NCBI GenBank assembly: GCA_018873225.1
Contig: JAEILZ010000002.1
Coordinates: forward strand, 2,108,001 to 2,172,000
Reading direction: 5' to 3'
Length of the DNA: 64,000 bases
Source of the DNA: [Phialemoniopsis] sp. UDSM-2020
Taxonomy: Eukaryota > Ascomycota > Sordariomycetes > Thyridiales > Thyridiaceae
The first letter of the stretch is position 1; each line of letters starts with the position of its first letter. A model generated the notes under the pieces. The model was not told where the DNA came from. It did no database searches and saw only the letters and a list, made by a program, of their open reading frames with translations. Positions 56,195-64,000 of this stretch are shown one piece after another. The position numbers and the translations under genes are program-made.

Positions 56195-57007
56195 GATCTC
56201 TACAATGTCCTGTTTTGTCATCTGTATCCCCCAAGGATAGGTCTGAATCCTTGTCTCGACGTCGTGACCGAATGTACGGCTCTAGACTCTACCTATGAGA
56301 AGGGCATTCTTCCTGCACTCACGGGAGTTGCGAAAGAATTCGCAAAGCTTGGAGAGCATAATGGGAAGGGCCGGCACTTTTGCGGTATCTCGTTGGACGG
56401 ACTACACAAATCCCTGAACTGGAGGCTATGTGGCGACCCGAAACCTCGACTACAAACGGGCGTCCCCAGCTGGCCCTGGGCGTCTGTAGCGGGCCATGTT
56501 AACTTTCTTCCACACAACAGGCTTGATGTAGAAGTTCTCGAATCCCTTGCCACATACCCCGGGGACGAGTACATGGGCGAAGTAACACAAGGAAGGCTTC
56601 GCATCAAGGGTTCAGTAGTGTCGGCGACATTATTGTACGGCGATGCATGGGACTTGCAGCTGAAAAAGCACGGGGTGACTTTTCGTCTTCTCCAGGACTG
56701 GTCGAGATATGGTATCACTATATGTAGCGATACGGTGGGTTTGCAGGCTGACTACTTACTCGACGCTCCTGGTCCTGATTACATCGCGCCGAAATCTCCT
56801 GTCTTGTGTCTTGTCTGCGAGTCGGATGACAGCAGAAAGACGTTTGTTGAGAGAGACCAAGATTATGTCTCTTTGCTTGTGTTGACATGCGTCAATGAGG
56901 AGCTAGGTTGGTACAGGCGAATTGGTGCTGTGCGAGAGGACAAAGAAGGGTCGTTGGTGCGCAGGACAAGCTACCGCGCAGAAGTGAAAGAGCTCATCCT
57001 AGTGTAA
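56195..57007 (+). pseudogene. HET domain protein remnant lacking its N-terminal half
   Basis: The open frame from 56195 (just after a TAG) to the stop at 57007 encodes only the C-terminal part of a HET-family protein. TYEKGILPALTGVAKEF matches the family's LTy..D.LPALSG.A region, VPSWPWASVAGHV the PSWSWASV block, and the end has the usual IGAVRE...EVKELILV layout. The HET core (SYTWG..., ICINQ...) and an N-terminal start are missing; no ATG opens this frame for the first about 120 codons. The break lies about 190 bp from the MITE. A short downstream-initiated protein is possible but unlikely to act as a HET factor. Confidence 0.75.
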
Positions 57008-57495
57008 GTTTTGAGATGCTCGCATACCGGAAGACAGATTGAAACATTACATTTTCAACATCTTCCACTATATGTTTTTGTCAAGTATCGAGCCGTTGAT
57101 ACGTTGTTGCTCCGGTGGACCCGGCGCTTAGGGCTGAAGTTCCACCCTCCCGGTCACCGCGGACCTCCGCGTGCCGGGCTTTCGTTGTACTAAAAAGACA
57201 TGCCAATTGTGGCTGAAGCGCACAGCCCGAATTCGTATCCTTCTTTAAATAACGGAAGAAGCCTCAACACGAGAATGTGAACCCTCGTTGCGCGTTTGCT
57301 AGGAGTTTCATTAGCCTCTTGATCGCCAGCACGAACACCGCGTCGACTGGATCCACCACGCCTTTCCTGTAGGCCTCTGACTAGCTGGCTTTTCTTCAAA
57401 GATTGGAAATTATTGAAAAACTTCACAAAGTCAGGATGAAGTTCTCGGAGCTCGTCTGTATTGATCATTTCTCCTTCAGCCCATAGCCCGTTCAG
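57008..57495. other. Gap between HET remnant and BTB gene
   Basis: A 488-bp gap with no supportable gene. A minus-strand frame from 57672 to 57190 crosses it, but in its first half it is the shadow of the BTB exon. Confidence 0.55.
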
Positions 57496-58577
57496 ATGGA
57501 CGAGCCGTTTGTCTGTGACCCTCGCGGCGATCTTACTCTCATCGTCGGTGAACAGGTCGACGACAATTTGGCCACTTCTCAAGACGTCAAAAAGCCCTAC
57601 AAGACATTCCTCGTGTGCTCCCGCACCCTTGCGCGTACGTCGCCAGTTTTCGACAGAATGCTCAACGGGCAATTCGTCGAGTCCAAAAGGCCCAAGTCAG
57701 GAGACGAATGGACTGTCTCCTTGTCATCGGACAATGCCTCAGCTCTCGCGACCCTATTGCACATCGTTCATGCACAGTTCTCAGCTGTCCCGCGCATGTT
57801 GTCTGTCGACGAGCTGTACGAACTCACAATGTTGACGAACTACTATGACGCAACTAGAGTCTTGGCGCCCTGGGTTAGCCCTTGGATGGCTGCCATCTCG
57901 AACGACAGGAGCAACAGCAGCAACCCAGTCAAGGTTTTGTGGATCGCCTGGGAACTCGGATCGGCAGAGCTGTTTGAGTCAGTGGCGGGCAGAGTGCTTA
58001 TGCAGGGCACGAGAGCAATGTTTGGGGATGATGCACCTCTGCACAAGTTACAGCACCCACCTGATATCATTGGTAAGACTTCCAGCGAAAAGGATGCGAG
58101 AGTCTTCTGTGCAAGTCTAATACCATCATAGAGCGCATCATTGCTATCCGCCTACAGACTATCGAGACATTACTCGAAGTCTTTCGGGATCTGGTGGACC
58201 GGTTGCTGGTCGTCGACGAAAAGCCGCGGTGGTGCAGGCATGCCACCTTTCTGGGTCCTCATCGGTGTGAATCGATGATACTCGGCTCCGTCACGTTCTG
58301 CCTTACCAGAGCGGGCCTGTGGCCTCTGCCCGACGCCGAGGACATCAACGACAGTGTGTTTCAGGTGTACACAAAGTTGATGAATGTCGTCGTGCACGAC
58401 ATTGGGACAGCATCTGCGAACTCCAGTCCTGTGAGCCATGCGGAATGCAATCCTAAAAGGATGCTAGAGACGGAGGTGCGACGAATCTTGCACGAGATGC
58501 CCGATCCAATGACGGATTTTCAGAGGGAACAAATGGCTAGAAATGCCGCGAAATTGACTGTTGTCGGGAACGAGTAG
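57496..58577 (+). CDS. BTB/POZ domain protein (340 aa)
   Basis: Exons 57496-58072 and 58132-58577 join in frame to 340 residues. The N-terminus has the BTB core: DPRGDLTLIVGE, then YKTFLVCSRTLARTSPVFDRMLNGQFVES, an acidic linker, and TLLHIVHAQFSAVPRMLSVDELYELTMLTNYYDATRVLAPWV. This type of fungal BTB protein dimerises and may serve as a Cullin-3 adaptor. The C-terminal half has no recognised domain; it ends in helices around MLETEVRRILHEMPDPMTDFQREQMARN. There is no signal peptide. It is one of several fast-evolving accessory genes here, next to a HET remnant. Confidence 0.85.
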
Positions 58578-58949
58578 GAAGTGCTTTACAAGAAGACTCG
58601 CTTCATGAACAAAAGAAATACTTACTAAGAACATAGAAATCACACCTAGAATCATGGGCATCATTGCATCAATAAAGACATTCTGAATTTTGAAGGATGA
58701 CCATGTACGAGAGGTGCGCTACGAGAACTCGCGGTATGTTCCATAGCATCCAACTGCCGAAGCTGGTGAAATACAGGCAGCGTGTTGCAGATGGCTTAGA
58801 ATCGTGTTCACCGTGATGAGCATCCCTTCGTACAAATCTAAGAATGAAAGCTTTTCCCCGTCTCTTGCAAAACCCAATCACCCCCTTTAATTTTGTTGTC
58901 CTCTCTCCGAATCCACTCATCATATATCGGTAGGCCTGGCTCATGCCGG
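58578..58949. other. Convergent 3' gap
   Basis: A 372-bp gap between the ends of the BTB gene (+) and the 441-aa orphan gene (-). Only short frames are present. Confidence 0.55.
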
Positions 58950-60275
58950 TCAAATCTCCATATCTGCATCGAGACCCTTCCAGCGGGATTCAATTCGGCC
59001 CAAAGCAGGGATAGCATCACCCCAAACATCCTTAGGCTCCTCAATCTCAACGCCCCGAGCATGTGCCGCCTGCAGCAGCTTGCGGCAGGCCACCTTGGCG
59101 CGATACAGCACCTGGATGCGTGGCTGCTGTTTGCCCGGTGTGATGTCGAGGATGAAGCTGAGACGGTGTAGCTTCGGTAGGTAGTCCGGATTGCCGAGGC
59201 TCTGGACCCATTTTGCGAATTCGGGACCCTCCATCATCCGAGCGGGAGCACGGAAGTTCAGTGCCTCTAGGTTAGGCGGGAACGATTCACGAAGGCCGTC
59301 CACGAATGTGCCCAAGTTGTCAGAATACCAACTGTCCGAACCAATAGTGATGTCCAACTCCTTCAGCTTGGGAAGACTGAGGAGAAGGGACAAGATGCCG
59401 TCTGTGTTGACCATCCGGAGATCCGACCGCAATCCATCCTTGTGCCGAATGACGAGACGCTCGACAAAGTAGAGAATTTCAGGACGAGAAAGAAAGAGTC
59501 GCTCAAAAGTGTCGATTGCATCATTCTCGATGATCTCGAGAGTTGCTAAGCGCGGCTGTGGCTCAGACCGACGGAAGGCAAACATGGACGGGCCATCGGG
59601 GTAGACTGAGTTCCACCACTCAGTTGCCAGAGGCATGATGGGGATTACCGTGACCCCACTGATATGATGGGCATCGCGAACCATAGACTTCGTGCCGCCT
59701 CGGACATCTCTACTGAACTTCATGACCAGTTCCTTATTATCAGGTCCCTCAAAGCGCAGGCCCGACGTCAACAGGAAGATGATATGTTTGACCTGGCCCG
59801 TCTTGAGCTGAGGAATCTGAACCAGCTCTGCACAGGCATTGCCGATCACGAGCAATTCGAGTTCCCAGTGCTCTGGAAATCCAGTGTCGGTCCACATCTC
59901 GTCGTACCCAGCATCGACTAGAACATTTCGAATGTTGGGGAGGTGTCGTCCCAGCATGCGCCACTGAGTGGCACTGGGGCACATGCCCTTGACGACAAGC
60001 GTCGTGGATTCGGCATCAAGTCGCTTGATGAGATCTCCACCGCCGTGAGGCCTGTCCTCCTCCTTGAGCTCCACGATGGCGCAGGCGCCGGACATGGAGC
60101 CTGTGAGCTTCGCGAAGAAGCCCTCCGCCGCAAGTTGTCCCACCGACGTATCGTAGCCGACCAGGGTAGTGTGATATATGTCTTTGATCACGGCAAGACG
60201 CATTTCTGAGCCAGATGCCATGCTGGGCAGATTCTGCTCGAGCTCAAGGCGCTCGGCTAGGGTGAGGTCGTTCAT
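58950..60275 (-). CDS. Hypothetical LRR-like orphan protein (441 aa, intronless)
   Basis: A single exon of 441 codons starting MNDLTLAERLELEQNLPS. I do not recognise the family. Regular leucine-rich strands occur (WELELLVIGNACAELVQIPQ, RLATLEIIENDAIDTFERLF, LLLSLPKLKELDITIGSD, FPPNLEALNFRAPARMM, LHRLSFILDITPG), the pattern seen in the LRR part of fungal F-box-like proteins. No F-box is visible at the N-terminus. The tail is RGVEIEEPKDVWGDAIPALGRIESRWKGLDADMEI. It may be a substrate-binding protein, but no function is claimed. The ORF is long and intact, with a plausible start and no antisense competitor. Confidence 0.75.
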   Translation of the reverse strand: MNDLTLAERLELEQNLPSMASGSEMRLAVIKDIYHTTLVGYDTSVGQLAAEGFFAKLTGSMSGACAIVELKEEDRPHGGGDLIKRLDAESTTLVVKGMCPSATQWRMLGRHLPNIRNVLVDAGYDEMWTDTGFPEHWELELLVIGNACAELVQIPQLKTGQVKHIIFLLTSGLRFEGPDNKELVMKFSRDVRGGTKSMVRDAHHISGVTVIPIMPLATEWWNSVYPDGPSMFAFRRSEPQPRLATLEIIENDAIDTFERLFLSRPEILYFVERLVIRHKDGLRSDLRMVNTDGILSLLLSLPKLKELDITIGSDSWYSDNLGTFVDGLRESFPPNLEALNFRAPARMMEGPEFAKWVQSLGNPDYLPKLHRLSFILDITPGKQQPRIQVLYRAKVACRKLLQAAHARGVEIEEPKDVWGDAIPALGRIESRWKGLDADMEI

Positions 60276-61685
60276 GCTGGTGATTGCTTGCCGCTGGTAA
60301 TGTCAAAACATGAACTTAGTCAAGAATGCCAAATTCAGAGCAGAGATGATGACGGACATACCCTGGTCCAAACTATCCAGACTATTCTTCCAGTTCGAAA
60401 AAGATTAGTGTAGAAAGAGAAGACGCCAGGAAAGACGTGTTGATGTTGAGAGGCGGGAGTTCCTTGCAGAAATAGGCGGTGCTCAAGCTGAGGGTTATGT
60501 AAGATGATATTGTTTTCACCGGGAACTCACTTTACTGTCACCAAAACCTTCACGACAGGAAGATGCCTAGTCGCACCGCCAGATAAGATGAAATCCAGTA
60601 CCTGATTGCAGGCCAGTTTGGCACGTGGTTGAAAACGTGAACGCTCCCACTCCACGGTATGAAGCACATGCAGTACGAGCACCATAGGTGCACGTTTTTT
60701 GTAGACGTCATCTGCAGTCAAGGGTGACATCACGATTGCTACACGTATAGGGTGCACCGATATATTCTGAATCTGCAAATCGCAGACCGAGATCAGGCAT
60801 ACTAAACCTGCCTAAACAGATGCAAGAGCAGATGAGATGCCGCAGGATCTCAAACCACACATCACTCAGCTAGTAGCGGGAGTGATGGTCAACTATAGAG
60901 CCACCTTCATGAAGAATTAAGAAGATATCTTGACCCTAAATAACTATCGTCAGTGGTGGTACTAGAGCTATGAACTAAGGGCAAGGTAAGGTTCGTACGG
61001 TCAAGCCTCAGCCCTATCCAACAAGGCGAAGCGGATGCACCCGGCGCTACATCTAGCGGCCACTCTGAGTTCCATCCCATATCTGTCACGGAATCCTGTT
61101 TCTCATAGGAAGCCTCGGTAGCCTTTATCTGCATGCGACTTCAGACTACTCCGTTATGAGCCAGTTGGTATTCTTCGCACATTGGACCCCTGATAGCTAA
61201 GCCTCAGCTGACGCTATTTCTGGTGGTGGACCTGGGGAGCGACACGGTTCCAAAAGCGGGCCTCTCCGCCAAGGAGCTCTAGAAGTCAGTGGGCTGCATT
61301 CTTCGCTTTGACGGTGCAAAGCCCTACTACGAGCTTCAATTCCTTTCAAGGGGAGATATGACTCGCTTGCCACGAACGAGGTGCAGGACCACTAGTCAGC
61401 ATCGAGAACAGCTCTAGAAAAGCATAACATGTGGCTGGACGGGGATAATTGTCGGCGCTAATATTGCTCGTTGAAGCTTATGGTGCTAGTCAGTCAACCA
61501 GGTGGAGTCGGCGGGTCTCCAGAATCGTGTGATAAAACATAACATGATATGATGCATGCCTCCTGGGGTTCCAGGGCAACCACATGCAATCTGACGACTG
61601 ACATCTTAAATATTAAAAACCAGTCGACTCTCTGAGGATACGATACTACGTGACATCACCACGCAGCAAAGTAAAAAAAAATAAA
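60276..61685. other. Intergenic, upstream of mitochondrial ADH
   Basis: A 1.4-kb gap: the beginning is the promoter of the 441-aa gene, the end the ADH promoter. Just before the ADH start there is an A-rich run (AAAAAAAATAAA). No gene or RNA is supportable. Confidence 0.55.
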
Positions 61686-63174
61686 ATGGTACCTCCAAGC
61701 AGCTTGATGAGGACCGGAGCCGTCCGGGCGCTGAGGCCCGTCAGCCGGAACACCGCAGCCCTTGCACGGTCGGCCCGGATCAGCGGAAGAAGCTTCAGCT
61801 CCAGCCAGCGCTCGCTTTGCGCAAACTGCGCGAACAAGACGTGCGCCAGTCACAACAACACCTTCGGTCGCTCACGGAGCAGCACAAGCAGCATTGCATC
61901 CACACTCAAAGCCAGTAACAATGTTGCCAAGGCCGCCGCACCCTATGCCACGGCGGCAGGTCCCAGCATCCCAAATGAGCAGTGGGCACAGGTTTTGGAG
62001 CAGAAGGGTGGCCGTAAGTGCACCACTGTCCACTAGTCAAAATGGGCTAACGGGGTCACAGCGGTGAAGTATAAGCAGATTCCTGTGCCGAAGCCGGCTT
62101 CGGACGAGGTCCTCATCAACATCAAGTACAGCGGTGTCTGCCATACGGATCTTCACGCTGTCAATGGCGATTGGCCGCTGGAGTCCAAGATGCCTCTCGT
62201 CGGAGGCCACGAGGGCGCCGGTGTCGTGGTCGCACGTGGTGAGCTGGTCAAGGATGTGGAAATTGGCGATCACGTCGGCATCAAGTGGCTTCACGGCTCC
62301 TGCATGAGCTGCGAGCAGTGCCGACAGTCCAACGAGTCGCTCTGCTCTTCGGCTGCTCTCTCGGGCTACACCGTCGACGGCTCGTTCCAGCAGTACGCAG
62401 TTGGCAAGGCGGCGCACGTGGCGCGCATTCCCAAGGAGCTTGACCTCGCGGCTGTAGCACCGATCTTGTGCGCCGGTCTCACCGTGTACAAGGCGCTCAA
62501 GACGTCCGGCGCCCGCCCTGGGCAGTACGTGGCCATCGCCGGAGCGGGTGGCGGCCTCGGCTCATATGCGATTCAGTACGCCAAGGCCATGGGGCTGCAC
62601 GTCATTGCCCTCGACGGAGGCGACGACAAGCGCAAGAACTGCCTGGAGCTTGGGGCTGACACCTTTGTCGACTTCAAGACGTCCAAGGACACCGTCACCG
62701 AGATCCGTGAAGCCTCGGGTGGATCGGGCCCCGACGCTGTGTTGCTTCTAGCCGCTAGCGAGAAGCCCTTCCAGGAGGCTAGTCAATATATCAAGAGCAA
62801 GGGCACCATCGTCTGCGTTGGTCTGCCGGCCAATGCCTTTGTCAAGGCCCCTGTCTTTGACACAGTCGTTCGGTATGTACTCAGACTAAACCGTCCAACA
62901 CTTTTCGATATGCATAGACTGACTCTTGGGAAAGTGAAATCAACATCAAGGGAAGTTACGTGGGCAACAGGCAGGATACTGCGGAGGCCATCGAGTTCTT
63001 CCGACAAGGCTTCATCAAGGCACCGTACAAGTAAGTGTTTGCGACTCGAGCATGTAAGGTGATTGCTAACATGTGGTATTCAGGGTTGTCGGCTTATCCG
63101 AGCTTCAGAGAGTGTATGACTTGATGCAACAAGGAAAGGTTGCTGGTCGTTATGTAGTAGACACCAGCAAATAG
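61686..63174 (+). CDS. Mitochondrial zinc alcohol dehydrogenase with long N-terminal extension (441 aa)
   Basis: Exons 61686-62013, 62062-62872, 62935-63030 and 63084-63174 give 441 residues. The catalytic core matches classical ADH1/ADH3: [17 protein letters not shown] and GGHEGAG (catalytic zinc), C-x2-C-x2-C-x7-C in [14 protein letters not shown] (structural zinc), [18 protein letters not shown] (NAD fold), [10 protein letters not shown], and [19 protein letters not shown] near the end. The C-terminus is [12 protein letters not shown]. The N-terminal about 100 residues exceed the usual 350-aa form: Arg/Ser/Ala-rich mitochondrial presequence plus a Cys-rich stretch ([14 protein letters not shown]) that most homologues lack. 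It interconverts ethanol and acetaldehyde. Exon 3 needs the acceptor GGGAAAG; other acceptors break frame. Confidence 0.9.
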
Positions 63175-63888
63175 CGAGGGGCATACTAACCCCCGACTTG
63201 TATCAAAATTAACACGAGTTACAACGCGAAAATCAGTCTGACGGTGATACAATCCAGTTCGGAGTTGACTGCACCAGTTCGTGCTGTTACTTCATTCTGA
63301 ACCTCATTGGTCAATAGGGCAACAAAGCTTATCCATGTCTTCAGTAACGTGGGGTTCAGTTGAAAGCAACGACTTTTCTGTGCTACGGACCCCTTCCCCT
63401 CTGCACGTAGTGACGCGTACTCACCCTATCAACATCCATTCTCTAGGCGGCCTAGCTGCACCGTGGCACCGTATCGCTTGAAGGACCCAATCGTAGACGG
63501 CCGTGCATTTTGAATGCGGCTGTGCTCCAGGCATGGGAACCCCGCTCGTTTTGAGTGGTTGGGTCAAAAATTGATATAAGATGGCTTGCTTTGGTTGGCT
63601 GTTGAGGCGAGTCCCGTCAGCCTGATGGATGGGAGGGCTGTTTTTGTCACCGCTCCATACTCCCCCGCCCTTTCTTTTCCCTTACTTTGCATTTCCTCCC
63701 TGCATTGCAAGTTTCCAAGCCTTGGCTCCGAACCTTTCCCCTTGGCGACCTGCTCTATTGACGACCTCGGAGAGACTAGTGGCCGGATATTCTCCTGGTA
63801 CCTCTTCTCTGGCTAGGTGACTAAGTTCTTTGCGACGGTAGTCTGGCCTGTCAATATACTGATACGTATCTAGAAGCCCATCGAAATC
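63175..63888. other. Intergenic before the right-edge gene
   Basis: A 714-bp gap: ADH 3' UTR, then a CT-rich stretch (63660-63720) typical of a fungal core promoter upstream of the next start. No complete gene. Confidence 0.55.
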
Positions 63889-64000
63889 ATGTCTATCCAA
63901 CTCCAGTCTGACATTGGTGCCCTTGGTCTGCAGGGGTTGGGGGCCTTCAGCAACATCTTGGCAGCTCTCTTGACTGATAATGTCACCCCAATGGCAATGA
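63889..64000 (+). CDS. Start of an unidentified gene, cut by the window edge
   Basis: From the ATG at 63889 the frame is open to the window end, encoding MSIQLQSDIGALGLQGLG and then AFSNILAALLTDNVTPMAM. The context (CT-rich leader upstream, ATC-ATG start) looks real. The first residues are hydrophobic but not a clean signal peptide. The product is not recognised from so short a piece. Confidence 0.4.
   Translation, partial: MSIQLQSDIGALGLQGLGAFSNILAALLTDNVTPMAM

Noticed and set aside
57190..57672. 160-codon minus frame opposite the BTB exon
   Set aside because: Overlaps the BTB core on the other strand, has no domain, and its remaining part lies in an intergenic gap.
1..64000. CRISPR arrays, bacterial operons, prophage or rRNA
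   Set aside because: No spaced direct repeats, no polycistronic spacing and no ribosomal signatures; introns and gene families are fungal.

Overview
The window is eukaryotic nuclear DNA from a filamentous ascomycete (Pezizomycotina; a Sordariomycete is the best guess). The evidence is short GT-AG introns of about 50-75 bp, 0.3-4 kb gaps between monocistronic genes, fungal-only families (HET domain, Zn2Cys6 regulator, CsbD/Hmp1-like, GH64, LAD-type polyol dehydrogenase, P450) and no bacterial operon structure. No rRNA, tRNA, CRISPR or intact transposon was found. Gene models were built by hand from reading frame, splice consensus and family motifs. Exon coordinates are given, and most joins keep frame and restore known motifs.

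Layout. 0-9.9 kb is gene-poor, with one F-box-like hypothetical gene at 3.9-5.7 kb. 9.9-17.3 kb holds a membrane acyltransferase-3 protein, a long fungal Nup37-type nucleoporin (minus) and a secreted PI-PLC-like phosphodiesterase. 17.5-31.6 kb is the most cluster-like stretch: NADP-type Zn alcohol dehydrogenase, L-arabinitol/sorbitol-type dehydrogenase, MFS sugar transporter, Zn2Cys6 regulator, FMO-type flavoprotein with an NTF2-like N-terminus and a GC-AG intron, and an SDR. Together these could import and oxidise a sugar, polyol or carbonyl compound under a local regulator; the linkage is inference. 32.3-35.1 kb has a GH64 glucanase without signal peptide and a secreted short-type tyrosinase.

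36.4-46 kb has two same-strand HET (heterokaryon incompatibility) genes, a DUF3632-like gene, a small mitochondrial CsbD-like protein and a mitochondrial methylglutaconyl-CoA/enoyl-CoA hydratase. 46.4-50 kb is one 1222-codon protein: a Pro/Gln/Tyr-rich disordered half, then a Cys-rich half made of five W[YW]...CxxC modules that I do not recognise. This is the most novel protein here. 50.2-55.6 kb holds an ankyrin protein, a MetE-like C-terminal-domain protein and a P450.

55.6-64 kb has a 133-bp TA-flanked MITE beside a beheaded HET pseudogene, a BTB protein, an orphan 441-aa protein, a mitochondrial Zn-ADH with an odd N-terminal extension, and the start of a gene running off the right edge. 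The window thus mixes conserved housekeeping genes (Nup37, AUH, ADH) with fast-evolving accessory genes (HETs, BTB, F-box-like).
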